Positions 26,849-34,773 of a DNA stretch of 64,000 nucleotides are shown in pieces (within the stretch, counting starts at the first letter, position 1; each line of letters opens with the position of its first letter). The stretch lies in the NCBI GenBank assembly GCA_964575845.1, contig CAZNSX010000008.1, forward strand, positions 137,799-201,798, written 5' to 3'. The notes below the pieces were generated by a model. That model saw only the letters and a program-made list of their open reading frames with translations. It was not told where the DNA came from and ran no database searches. The DNA comes from CAZNSX01 sp964575845 (GTDB lineage Bacteria > UBA8248 > CAZNSX01). The position numbers and the translations under genes were made by a program.

Positions 26849-28098
26849 TGCGGCGGAGGAAAGGGCTCCACTACGGCTGGGTTATCGCCCTCATGGGGCT
26901 TCTCACCACCATCGGCGCTCACGGCTTCGGCCGGATGGCCTATACCGTCATCCTCCCCGATATGAAGGAAGGCCTCCAGCTCATCTATGCGCCCATGGGG
27001 CTCCTGGCTACCGGGAACTTCTTGGGCTACCTTGTGGCCGCCCTCCTGGGCGGCATGCTGGCGACCCGCTATGGCTCAAGGCTCGTCATCTCCCTCTCCC
27101 TTCTTCTCATAGGCCTGAGCATGGTGCTCACGGGCTTTGCCCGGACCTTCGAGTTCGCCCTCGCCATGCGCACACTCACGGGCCTTGGAAATGGAGGGGC
27201 CTATGTGCCCGCCATGGCGCTCGGCTCCGCCTGGTTCGCCATGAGGCGGCGGGGCTTCGCCACGGGGCTTATCGCGGCTGGCATCGGGGGGGGCACGCTG
27301 CTCGCGGGCATCCTCGTCCCTCCCATAATCCAGGCCCATGGGAGCGAGGGCTGGCGCTTTGCCTGGTACTACCTGGGAGGGGGCGTGCTCGTAATCTCAG
27401 GGGTCTGCTTCGCGGCGGTCCGCAATAGGCCGGAGGACCTGGGCCTTAAGCCCGTCGGCGTGGAGGAGGGCTCGGGAGAGGCCCTTGAGGGGGCGAAAGG
27501 AGCGGAAGCCCCGAGCTGGAAGGAAGTCTACCGATTGAGGCGGGTCTGGCACCTGGGCGTCGTATATTTCGCCTACGGCTTCTCCTACGTCATCTACTGG
27601 ACCTTTTTCGCCGCGTTTCTAGTCAAGGAGATGGGCATGAGCTACTCCCGGGCGGGCAGCCTCGTGGCCCTTGTGGGAGGGCTGAGCATCATCTGCGGGG
27701 TTCTCTGGGGAGGGCTCTCCGACCTCCTGGGCCGAAGATGGGGACTCACCCTTTCCTACCTTACCCTCTCCCTGGCCTACACCATCTTTGCCCTGGAGAA
27801 GTCCCCGGCCGGCCACTACCTCTCTGCCGTCGTCTTCGGGGTGACGGCCTGGTCGGTGCCCGTCATCATGGCCGCCGCCGCCGGGGACTATGTGGGCCCA
27901 AGGCTCTCACCCGCGGGGCTCGGCTTCATAACGCTTTTCTTCGGCCTTGGGCAGGCCCTCGGCCCCTGGGTCGGGGGCGCGCTCGCCGACTCTACCGGCT
28001 CCTTCACCTGGCCCTTCCTCCTGGCCGCAGCCGTCTCCCTCGCCGGCGCCCTGGGTTCGCAGACATTGAGAAGGGGTGAGGAGGGGGCTGGCCGGTAG
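26848..28098 (+). CDS. MFS transporter (second of a coupled pair)
   Basis: 416 residues, about 12 helices. It starts GLHYGWVIALMGLLTTIGAH and carries GMLATRYGSRLV and GLSDLLGRRWGLT at the two loop-2-3 positions. The central cytosolic loop is about 45 residues and Glu/Gly-rich. Its start overlaps the upstream MFS stop. The N-terminal helix resembles the partial gene at 1-71, so this subfamily occurs at least twice here. Substrate unknown. Confidence 0.87.
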   Translation: MRRRKGLHYGWVIALMGLLTTIGAHGFGRMAYTVILPDMKEGLQLIYAPMGLLATGNFLGYLVAALLGGMLATRYGSRLVISLSLLLIGLSMVLTGFARTFEFALAMRTLTGLGNGGAYVPAMALGSAWFAMRRRGFATGLIAAGIGGGTLLAGILVPPIIQAHGSEGWRFAWYYLGGGVLVISGVCFAAVRNRPEDLGLKPVGVEEGSGEALEGAKGAEAPSWKEVYRLRRVWHLGVVYFAYGFSYVIYWTFFAAFLVKEMGMSYSRAGSLVALVGGLSIICGVLWGGLSDLLGRRWGLTLSYLTLSLAYTIFALEKSPAGHYLSAVVFGVTAWSVPVIMAAAAGDYVGPRLSPAGLGFITLFFGLGQALGPWVGGALADSTGSFTWPFLLAAAVSLAGALGSQTLRRGEEGAGR

Positions 28099-28179
28099 CG
28101 CGTTCCTTTCCGCTTCTCGATCTGATATCCTTTTGGTGACTCACTATAGTATGACCTTCAAAATGGAGTAAGGGATAAT

Positions 28180-29343
28180 ATGGCGGGCAATATTAGACAA
28201 GAAGTTTACCGCCGACTTGTTTTAGCAAAATCCCTCCACAGGGCTGGCGATGCTGCTTGTGCAAGCCGGAACGACCAAATGAACTTTACTAAAGGAATAT
28301 TGCTTTTACACGATGCCGCAGAGGCTGGGCTCGGTGCAATAGCGGATCATCTCAATGCAAGGCTTACCGGCAATCATTATCTTCTGGATTATTATGACCT
28401 GATTGAAAATGCAGACCCCCAAGGTCGAAAAGTTCCTTATAGAACCCAAATGCGAAATTTGAATACCCTTCGAAATAATGCGAAACATCAAGGGATACTC
28501 CCAGACCCCAAGGGCAATGCTCATTTTCCTGCAACAGTACATGCCCTTTTGGATGATATTTGCCAAACATATCTTGCCCTAGATTTCTCTTCTGTTAGCT
28601 TGAAATCCTTAATAAATAATCGAAAAGTGCTCCAGTCAATAGAAGAAGCTGAGAGCGAGCTAAAAGTGGGCAATATAGAAAAAGCTCTCATTTCTTTGGC
28701 CTATGCGATGTATCATATCTGCGAAGCCATTTCGCTATTAGTTGTCTTATTGGATGAAAAACCAATTCATTTCCCTGATATCCACTCGATTCCCCAAACA
28801 ATTAAACTTATTCAACACGGAGTCGACCCATATCTATACTACAGATTCAAAAATATGACCCCTCAGGTGGGTAGGCGTGGAGATACATCAGAATTGGTAC
28901 ACCGCTGGGATAAGAATTTAGGACATCCCGGGAATTGGACAAGACATAACGCAACTTTTTGCTTAAGTTTCTGTATCGACGCAGCTCTCAAATTTCGAAG
29001 AGAAGAAGACGAAAGCTATCCTCTGATACCCTATCAGGACGTCTATGAGGATATAATCGAAGCAATAAATGATGAAGTAATAATTTGGGATCGGTCTTTT
29101 TATGCGCCAATACGTTTAATTGTACAACCCACAAAAACAAGAAGTCCTGTTTTAACTTTGAGAAAAGGCCAATCTATTATTGGATTCGCAAATGATTCAG
29201 AGGATAGACCAGATGAATGGTATATAACGAGCAAGAATATCCCTCATATCCCTTCAGAATTCGCTGGATTTGGTTTTGTATCGAAAAGCGATGTAAAGAT
29301 AACCAGACGAGAAAAAGATGCCAACGAAAATAATGATTCATAA
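28180..29343 (+). CDS. HEPN-like protein of unknown function, AT-richer island gene
   Basis: 387 residues, soluble, mostly helical. The first 130 residues look like a HEPN-type bundle: a helix with LLLHDAAEAGLGAIADHL, then LRNNAKHQG, which contains Arg-x4-His, the RNase-like HEPN signature. A second helical block follows (about 155-290), then a short beta-rich tail (about 300-375). Base composition and codons (AAA, AAT, ATA) are much more AT-rich than the neighbouring MFS and nuo genes, suggesting transfer. No antitoxin-like partner is adjacent. HEPN proteins often act in toxin-antitoxin or phage-defence settings; a role here is inference. Confidence 0.5.
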   Translation: MAGNIRQEVYRRLVLAKSLHRAGDAACASRNDQMNFTKGILLLHDAAEAGLGAIADHLNARLTGNHYLLDYYDLIENADPQGRKVPYRTQMRNLNTLRNNAKHQGILPDPKGNAHFPATVHALLDDICQTYLALDFSSVSLKSLINNRKVLQSIEEAESELKVGNIEKALISLAYAMYHICEAISLLVVLLDEKPIHFPDIHSIPQTIKLIQHGVDPYLYYRFKNMTPQVGRRGDTSELVHRWDKNLGHPGNWTRHNATFCLSFCIDAALKFRREEDESYPLIPYQDVYEDIIEAINDEVIIWDRSFYAPIRLIVQPTKTRSPVLTLRKGQSIIGFANDSEDRPDEWYITSKNIPHIPSEFAGFGFVSKSDVKITRREKDANENNDS

Positions 29344-29526
29344 CAGATTGTTGCTTTTGCCTCTCCTTCTATCTATCTATTTCAACTAACCGTTTTTACC
29401 TTCAACGAGCAAGCAGAGCCGTAGGTTTTTCAATCCTCATAGCTCATGCTCTGGATTTATGGGGAACTTATGGTGGCTGCTGAAAAAGTCTACAAATAAT
29501 GTATTATCAAGAAAGATCGCAGATAC

Positions 29527-29661
29527 CTACAGCAGACCTCCCACCCGCCGGGACACCACCCTGCCTCTCCTTCCATGACCCTCAATCGCAAAATACCCCA
29601 GCACCGCCTCCGCCGCGCCGAGAAGCAGCCTTTCGTAGGGGGCGGGGTCGTAGCTTCTCGC
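29527..29661 (-). pseudogene. Duplicated 3' end of the family B polymerase gene
   Basis: In one frame this reads ARSYDPAPYERLLLGAAEAV followed by LGYFAIEGHGRRGRV, which mirrors the C-terminus of the polymerase at 30,722 (ARSYDPAPYERLLLEAAEAV). About 75 bp (roughly 29,588-29,661 versus 30,778-30,850) are nearly identical in DNA. It has no start and begins exactly where the thermonuclease remnant stops making sense, so it is a stray fragment from a second, lost copy. Confidence 0.7.
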
Positions 29662-29870
29662 ACCAGCCCGCGCACTTCTGGCCGGGGGTCTTTCATCTCC
29701 GGGGTGTCCACTCCGATAAGACGCACCTTTTCCTTATTGGCTAACACGAAGGTATCACCATCGATGACCCGCTGGACAGTGGCCCATTCTTAGGCCTGGG
29801 CGTGGGTCTGTAGTGAGAGGGCGAAAAAAAGAACTGCCAAGAGGAGAACCAGGCCAGCCGCTGGATGCAT
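29662..29870 (-). pseudogene. Thermonuclease (SNase-like) remnant
   Basis: From ATG 29870: a signal peptide (LVLLLAVLFFALSLQTHAQA), an in-frame TAA, then the start of a staphylococcal-nuclease-like domain: VQRVIDGDTFVL and KVRLIGVDTPEMKDPRPEVR, including the calcium-site Asp and an Arg position. After VRGLVREA the match ends abruptly in polymerase-derived DNA. The nuclease is about 60 residues of an expected 120-150 and carries a premature stop, so it is dead. Confidence 0.72.
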
Positions 29871-30016
29871 GGTGATAGTGCTTTTGCCCACTCCACCCTT
29901 TTGATTGGCGATAACCAAGATATCCGTAATTCCCGCCTTTCCTACCTGGGCGGTTAGGGGTTGGCAAGTGGATGCTCCACTACTTATGAAGTATTATAGT
30001 CGGCACCCAGGAAGCA

Positions 30017-30292
30017 CTATTCTTGAATCATCTGCTTCGCTAACTGAAGCCCCTCTTCCGCTGTGATAGCCGGGACTACCGTAAAGTCAAAAACATCATC
30101 CCATTCAGCGAGAGCTACCATGATCGGGGCGACGCTCTCCGCTTCGCAGACCGAGATGACGGCGGGATCGGTCGTCTGGAGCCAGTACTCGGCTACCATT
30201 CGCATTCCCTGGGGGTATTGCCATTGCGCTCGGCGGGTAATCCTCTCCTTGGAAGTTCCTGCTTTTGGTTTAAGCAATGTTACGAACAACAT
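30017..30292 (-). CDS. DUF3303 family protein
   Basis: 91 residues from ATG 30292, chosen because GGGGAGG sits just upstream; a longer reading adds nine unlikely residues. The sequence (MLFVTLLKPKAGTSKERI, then AEYWLQTTDPAVISVCEAES, then WDDVFDFTVVPAITAEEG) is the compact ferredoxin-like fold of DUF3303 proteins, known only as small soluble proteins of unknown function. It is monocistronic and its context is debris, so no role can be inferred. Confidence 0.75.
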   Translation of the reverse strand: MLFVTLLKPKAGTSKERITRRAQWQYPQGMRMVAEYWLQTTDPAVISVCEAESVAPIMVALAEWDDVFDFTVVPAITAEEGLQLAKQMIQE

Positions 30293-30721
30293 GGCTTGCC
30301 TCCCCTTTTCCCGACACAAAAGGCTACTAGGACCAGCCTGGCTGATCAGTAATATGCTTCAGCTCCCAAGCGGCACCACATTGCTCCTTTCTGTAGCCAT
30401 TGCACTTGCTCGCCAAAGCCCAAAGAGAGAAATAAGGGTGTGATAGTGGCGGTGGTGAGTGCAGGAAGATGCTCGCATACGGGCCATCCTCCAGAAGGGG
30501 GGATTTTAGATAGGCCACCAGAATGCTTAAGCACTCACATATGAGGATTAATAGCTTCACTACTTTCTTAGATAGTCTCAAAAGTATTGTCAATGTAAAA
30601 ATCAGGGTCAGGAACCGAAAATCCTTTTTATACGTTTGCTCTTGCTCATACTCAAATGGGGCTCTGAGGCCCAGAAAAAGCCCCTAAAAAGCCGAACTTG
30701 CTTTATCCTTATGTATAAAAG
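30293..30721. other. Intergenic region, no gene recognised
   Basis: About 430 bp of mixed composition between DUF3303 and the polymerase 3' end. Short open frames on both strands have no recognisable family, no Shine-Dalgarno and no repeats that I can see. With the chimeric remnant next door it may be decayed sequence. Confidence 0.4.
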
Positions 30722-31702
30722 TCAAACTCCCGCCTGCCGGAACTCCACCCTAGGCCTCCTTCCATTATCATCAATACCAAAATATATCAGCACCGCCTCC
30801 GCCGCTTCCAGAAGCAGCCTCTCATAGGGTGCGGGGTCGTAGCTTCTCGCCCCGTCCCAGGATGCAAGCGCTTTGACGCGCTCCTCGGGGAGCTTCGCCC
30901 TCTCATCCGTGTGCACAAGGGCCACTTTCTCGCCGGGGTAGAGGGTCCCTCCCCTGGCGAGGAGCTCCTGGGCGGCTATTGCTGTCGGGCTTGCCTTCTC
31001 GTATTTTAGAGGCTCTTTTGAGAGCCTTTTCCTCACGGCGAGGGCCTCTATCGGCACCCTTCCTTCCCGGAGGCGGGTCAAAGCCTCTCTCAGGCGCTCG
31101 AGCGCCTGCGGGATAAGGGCCTCATATTCGGCCTTAGTCCTGGCACGGGCGAAGAGGGCGAGGAGCTCTCCCTGAAATTCCTTCACGAAGCGCGGCATGT
31201 CGCCCCGCCTCACCTCAAGGCCCCGGACCTTCATCGAGCCGTCCCGGAAGACGCCATAAAAACGGTTCGGCACCCCCTGGGTGGGGTCAGTCTTCGAGGG
31301 GACGAAGGCAATCCACCAATACACGCCTTCGAGCAGGGCGGGGAGCCCTGTCGCCTCTGTTATGGCCTCTGCGAGAAGTCTATAGTCATCAGTCCCCGCG
31401 CCCTCCCGGTGCACCCAGAGGGCGTCCGTCATGGCGTGGAGCACGCGGAAGCCCTTCCCCTCCGCAAGCTCCTTGGCCTGGAGCAGGACCTCTCGGCCCA
31501 GGGCCGTCGTGCACTCGTGGGCCTCTATCTTGCCGAAGCGGGCGTTCTTGTAGCCGAGGTAGCCGAAGGAGGTCACAAGGCACCACTTGAGCGCCGTGGC
31601 CCTGAGCCTGTAGCGCTCGCGCGCGGCTGCGTCAGTCACAGAAGCCATCTTCCCCTTGTAGAGCGCTCGTTTTTCTAAAAGAGGGTCTATCGCCTTTGGC
31701 AC
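30722..31702 (-). CDS. Family B DNA polymerase-like protein, C-terminal part (frameshifted)
   Basis: Palm and thumb half of a PolB-like protein (326 residues in this frame). Motif B is recognisable as LKWCLVTSFGYLGYKNARFG. Motif C is degenerate: where active enzymes have Asp-Thr-Asp, this has MTDALWV, keeping only one aspartate. KVRGLEVRRGDMPRFV is the KxRG-type element after motif C. The reading frame joins the upstream part only through a one-base shift near 31,740. Third gene of a damage-inducible-looking operon. The missing Asp resembles known inactivated PolB families, so a structural rather than catalytic role is likely. Confidence 0.7.
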   Translation of the reverse strand: MPKAIDPLLEKRALYKGKMASVTDAAARERYRLRATALKWCLVTSFGYLGYKNARFGKIEAHECTTALGREVLLQAKELAEGKGFRVLHAMTDALWVHREGAGTDDYRLLAEAITEATGLPALLEGVYWWIAFVPSKTDPTQGVPNRFYGVFRDGSMKVRGLEVRRGDMPRFVKEFQGELLALFARARTKAEYEALIPQALERLREALTRLREGRVPIEALAVRKRLSKEPLKYEKASPTAIAAQELLARGGTLYPGEKVALVHTDERAKLPEERVKALASWDGARSYDPAPYERLLLEAAEAVLIYFGIDDNGRRPRVEFRQAGV

Positions 31703-32930
31703 GATGCCGCGGCGCCTCTGGCAGAAGCGGAAGCCCGTTTCCGGGATGGTAGGGGCAGCAGGAGCAGTTCACGGTCTCGGGGCTAAGGTTATAGCGGCTC
31801 ATGAGGGAGGGATACATGGAGGCGAAATCTATCTCGGCCACGTTCTCATACATGCCCGGCCTCGGCTGATATGTGAGGCCTCCCTTGTCGATGGCGATGA
31901 GATGCGCGGCATCCACGGGCTCCTCGACCGTTGCCTTCCGCCAGGGGATGAGGTAGCCCTCCCGCATTGCGGCCTCAAGCTGCATGGCCGAGATGCAGCT
32001 CCCCGTGCTCATTCGGGCCACCCTCTGGACCGGTATTTTGGCCAGGCGCGCGAGCTCAAAGATTCCCTCAAGCCCGGCTTCCGCGGCTATGAAGGAGTTC
32101 TTCAGGTCTATGTGCCAGCGGCCCCGGAGGGTGTAGGTGGGGCCCGTGTGGACGATCTTCCCGTAGGAGAAATAGCTCCTCGCCCTCCCTTCCCGCCGGA
32201 TGGGGCCGCCGTCCCGGTTGAGGACGAGGGGGCGGCCCCTCGCCAGGCGAAGGAGTGCAGGCATCAGGTATTCATCCCCCCAGCGGGTCAGGATGAGGTG
32301 GGGGTCGAAGCGGGCGATTAACCTTGAGAGGGCAAGGACTATATCTTCCTCTTCCATCACCTCCTCCCTTCCCTCAAACCGAAAGGCAAGGCGTGGGCTC
32401 CCCCCGTGGGAGGGGTGGTCAAGGAGGCCATCGGGCCATAGCTCGAGGATAGACAAGGGAGGAAGCTCATAGTCAAGAGCCATGGAGTCATCCCGGAGCT
32501 CAAAGGAGAGGATATTCCCTTCCCCATCCACCTCGACCTCTACCCTAGCCAGGGGGAAGAGGCCGGTCTTGTAGAAAAATAGCTGCTGCGTCGGAATATC
32601 GCAGGTGAAGAGCTCAAGCTCCCTGAGGCGTCTCTGGATGGAGGATACGGCGCGGGGATAGAGGATGGGATTGGAGATAGCCACCTCGAGGACGGGGAGC
32701 AGGGCGTCCGTATAGAGGTCCTTTCTTTCCACAAGCGAAGCCGAGTGAGGGATGCGGGTCCTTGAGAGGAGGTGGGGGAGAAGGGCGAGCGCCCTCCCCT
32801 TCCCCCTGGCATAAAAGGATGGGGCAAAGGGGAAGCTAAAGGCCGAGAGCCTTCCCGCCTCATCCGCCAGCCAGAGGGTCATCCCTCCTTCAGCCGGGTA
32901 GATGTCGAATATCCAGCCTCTCGCCCTCAT
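31632..32930 (-). CDS. Family B DNA polymerase-like protein, N-terminal part (frameshifted)
   Basis: N-terminal and exonuclease-like region plus motif A of the polymerase. ATG 32930 follows GAGGGGGAG. The exonuclease region (about 165-235) lacks clear DEDD acidic motifs, although FDPHLILTRWGDEYL marks its position. Motif A is intact: EIDFASMYPSLMSRYNLSPE. After CCPYHPGNG (near 31,740) this frame loses homology, and the expected continuation (FRFCQRRRGIVPKA) is found in the frame of the downstream part. Either a real frameshift, a sequencing error or recoding explains it; joined, the protein would be about 740 residues. Confidence 0.7.
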   Translation of the reverse strand: MRARGWIFDIYPAEGGMTLWLADEAGRLSAFSFPFAPSFYARGKGRALALLPHLLSRTRIPHSASLVERKDLYTDALLPVLEVAISNPILYPRAVSSIQRRLRELELFTCDIPTQQLFFYKTGLFPLARVEVEVDGEGNILSFELRDDSMALDYELPPLSILELWPDGLLDHPSHGGSPRLAFRFEGREEVMEEEDIVLALSRLIARFDPHLILTRWGDEYLMPALLRLARGRPLVLNRDGGPIRREGRARSYFSYGKIVHTGPTYTLRGRWHIDLKNSFIAAEAGLEGIFELARLAKIPVQRVARMSTGSCISAMQLEAAMREGYLIPWRKATVEEPVDAAHLIAIDKGGLTYQPRPGMYENVAEIDFASMYPSLMSRYNLSPETVNCSCCPYHPGNGLPLLPEAPRHRAKGDRPSFRKTSALQGEDGFCD

Positions 32931-33186
32931 GCTCCCCCTCAAGTGCTTTGAGCTTACTTTCAAGCTCCTTCACCTTGCGAAGGAGCTCAAGGCATATGGC
33001 GAGCAGCACGGGCTCCATCGGGTCTGCCCTTCCCGCGTATGCCGCGGCCGCGGAGTGGTATCTCGCCAGCGAGAAGAGCTCATCAAGTAAGGCTCTATCC
33101 TCGCGCCTCAAGGCCCTTCTGAATTTCCCCCACTCTTCGGGGAGCGAGTTAACGAGCTGGGTGAAAGAGGGAAGAGTCCTACCCAC
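32890..33186 (-). CDS. Small coiled-coil protein of the PolB/RecA-like cassette
   Basis: 98 residues, GTG start overlapping the stop of the RecA-like gene by eight bases, and itself overlapping the polymerase start. The C-terminal third is a predicted coiled coil (LLRKVKELESKLKALEGEHE); the N-terminal part is charged and helical. I recognise no family. Tight overlap on both sides implies translational coupling and a joint function, perhaps as a linker or regulator of the polymerase. Confidence 0.65.
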   Translation of the reverse strand: MGRTLPSFTQLVNSLPEEWGKFRRALRREDRALLDELFSLARYHSAAAAYAGRADPMEPVLLAICLELLRKVKELESKLKALEGEHEGERLDIRHLPG

Positions 33187-33844
33187 GGCTCTCTCCTTCC
33201 GCCCTCAAAAAGGCCGCCGCGCCGGGGGGCAGAGGGTAGTGAATGAGGCGGCGGCCCGGCCGGAAGAGCTCTATTTCGAGGCCTCTCCCATCCATCCCCC
33301 GCAGGATGGCTATTCTCTCCGCATATGCCGCGAGCTTCCTCAGAAGGGGCCGCCTCCCTTCCATCTCATGGCCGGGACAGACAGCCAGAAGGGCGAGCCC
33401 CTCTGAGGCAGCCTGCCTGAGTGCCCCTCCCGTGGCCTCAAGCACCCCCCTTGCCTCCCAGGAGGGGATGTTCTCATCGTAGAAGGTGTCCAGAAGGCCT
33501 GGAAGGGCAACGAGCCGGATGCCCTCCTTCCGGCAGAGGCCGGGAAGCGCCCGCACAAGGGCGAGCAGCTGGTGGCAGGTGAAAGCGCGGGAGACCTTGA
33601 CCTGTCTTAAGAGCCTCTCCCTTTTCAGCCTGAGCCACCCGGCGAGCTCGCTGAAGGCATAGGCATCAAAGGAGTTTCCGCCGTCTGCTACGAGGAGGCC
33701 CTCCCCGGCCCGAAGGGCCCTGGCGAAGAGGAGGGGATAGAGGCGGCGGATGGGCCTCTCGCCCGTGAGGAGGCTCAAGGCGCCCGGCGGCGCAAGCCGC
33801 GGGGCCTGAAGGGGATGTCGGGCGGCTGAAGGTAGCTCTCCCAT
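33179..33844 (-). CDS. RecA/RadA-like protein without a P-loop
   Basis: 221 residues from ATG 33844 (TGGAG 11 bases upstream; a TTG nine bases earlier is less well spaced). The core resembles a RecA-fold: GEGLLVADGGNSFDAYAF (a beta strand and switch-like region), VKVSRAFTCHQLLALV, which matches the conserved RecA/Rad51 ARAF/Y...Q-L-L helix, and IRLVALPGLLDTFYDENI in the Walker B position. The Walker A site is degenerate (LLTGERPIRRLY), so ATP binding is doubtful. It heads the cassette behind a LexA-type operator. By analogy with ImuA-type proteins it may load or regulate the polymerase; this is inference. Confidence 0.65.
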   Translation of the reverse strand: MGELPSAARHPLQAPRLAPPGALSLLTGERPIRRLYPLLFARALRAGEGLLVADGGNSFDAYAFSELAGWLRLKRERLLRQVKVSRAFTCHQLLALVRALPGLCRKEGIRLVALPGLLDTFYDENIPSWEARGVLEATGGALRQAASEGLALLAVCPGHEMEGRRPLLRKLAAYAERIAILRGMDGRGLEIELFRPGRRLIHYPLPPGAAAFLRAEGESRG

Positions 33845-33893
33845 GGCGACCAAGACTCCAGAAAAATGCCCCTAATGCTCGACTCTACGATTA

Positions 33894-33922
33894 AATATAG
33901 GCGAAAAAAAAGCGAAAGTCAA
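33894..33922 (-). promoter_or_regulatory. Damage-type promoter with operator in the spacer (RecA-like/PolB operon)
   Basis: Read on the minus strand: TTGACT (33922-33917), 17-bp spacer TTCGCTTTTTTTTCGCC (33916-33900), TATATT (33899-33894). The spacer is a direct repeat TTCGC-N6-TTCGC, the same as in front of lexA and its divergent neighbour. Transcription should begin near 33,887, about 43 nt before the RecA-like start. Confidence 0.75.
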
Positions 33923-34013
33923 GCGCAATCATAGATGCCCGCATCAACGGAGTCAAGGGCGAGGGGGCTGACTCTTCCCCCAACCCTCCCCTTTATGCTA
34001 TAAAGTCCACGCC

Positions 34014-34451
34014 ATGCCCGATGTGGTGCGCCTCTTCATAAAGACGAGCCTCATCTATTTCGCCCTGACTTTCCTCCTGGGTGCCCTTCTTCTCGCGAGC
34101 CCCGACCCCGTGGCAAGCTATTTCCCCCCCTCCCTGGTGAGCGTCCACGTGCACATGGGCACCGTGGGCTGGCTCGGGCTCATGGTCATGGGCGTGGCCT
34201 ACTGGATGTTCCCCCTCGATAAGCTGAGATATAAGGAGACACGGGGCCGCTACCACAGGCGCCTCGCCCTAACAAACTACTGGCTTGTGAATGGAGGCCT
34301 AATTCTCAGGATTGCGGTAGAGCTCTTCCCCTTTTCCCAGGCTTCCCCCCTTCCGCGTGCCCTCCTTCCCATCTCCGCCGCCTCACAGGCGGCGGGAGGA
34401 GTCCTCTTCCTCCTCTCTATCTGGTCCCGCATCCGCGGCTTCGGGGAGTGA
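34014..34451 (+). CDS. Small four-helix membrane protein, oxidase subunit I/NnrS-like
   Basis: 145 residues with four predicted helices. Helix 2 contains HVHMGTVGWLGLMVMGVAYW, resembling a heme-ligand helix of the heme-copper oxidase subunit I or NnrS superfamily (His45 and His47). It is too short for an oxidase and lacks the copper-site histidines. Head-to-head with the RecA-like operon and upstream of the Nap-like cluster, it could be a heme-binding or nitric-oxide-related accessory protein. Function unproven. Confidence 0.5.
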   Translation: MPDVVRLFIKTSLIYFALTFLLGALLLASPDPVASYFPPSLVSVHVHMGTVGWLGLMVMGVAYWMFPLDKLRYKETRGRYHRRLALTNYWLVNGGLILRIAVELFPFSQASPLPRALLPISAASQAAGGVLFLLSIWSRIRGFGE

Positions 34452-34507
34452 GGAAGAAGAAAGCTCCTTCAAGAGAAGAGACCTCCCGGAAAATTAATTT
34501 AATAAAT

Positions 34508-34523
34508 TTTGACCTAGGTCAAA
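34508..34523. promoter_or_regulatory. Crp/Fnr-type palindrome upstream of the cytochrome c/Nap-like operon
   Basis: A perfect 16-bp palindrome TTTGACCTAGGTCAAA with TTGAC-N4-GTCAA half-sites, the spacing used by Fnr/Dnr-family regulators (TTGAT-N4-ATCAA for Fnr). It is the most obvious signal in the 322-bp gap 34,452-34,773 and precedes a respiratory reductase cluster, where oxygen or nitrogen-oxide control would be expected. The cognate regulator is not in the window. The rest of the gap shows nothing else I can support. Confidence 0.55.
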
Positions 34524-34773
34524 CTACTAGCTTCCCTTCTTTGTTAGCCTAGTGATTAAAAACACAAGCTCAAACACAATAAGCCTCCCCGACGAGTCTC
34601 CTCAATAGCAGATTTCCTCGGGGTTTATGCCAGGAACTCAGAGGATAGAAGCAGGGTCTTCTTTAATGAGCAGAAGGAAGAGCTTCGGCCTTTCAGTGGA
34701 AGGAAAAGGGAATGCGTTAAACCCTCAGACCTAGGCCCGAGGTCTCGGGTTTCCTGATGGAGGAGGCTTTTCT

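Noticed and set aside
28138..28149. GACTCACTATAG, identical to 12 bases of the T7 phage promoter core, upstream of the HEPN-like gene
   Set aside because: The rest of the T7 promoter does not match, and one such chance match, though uncommon, is not evidence of a phage polymerase.
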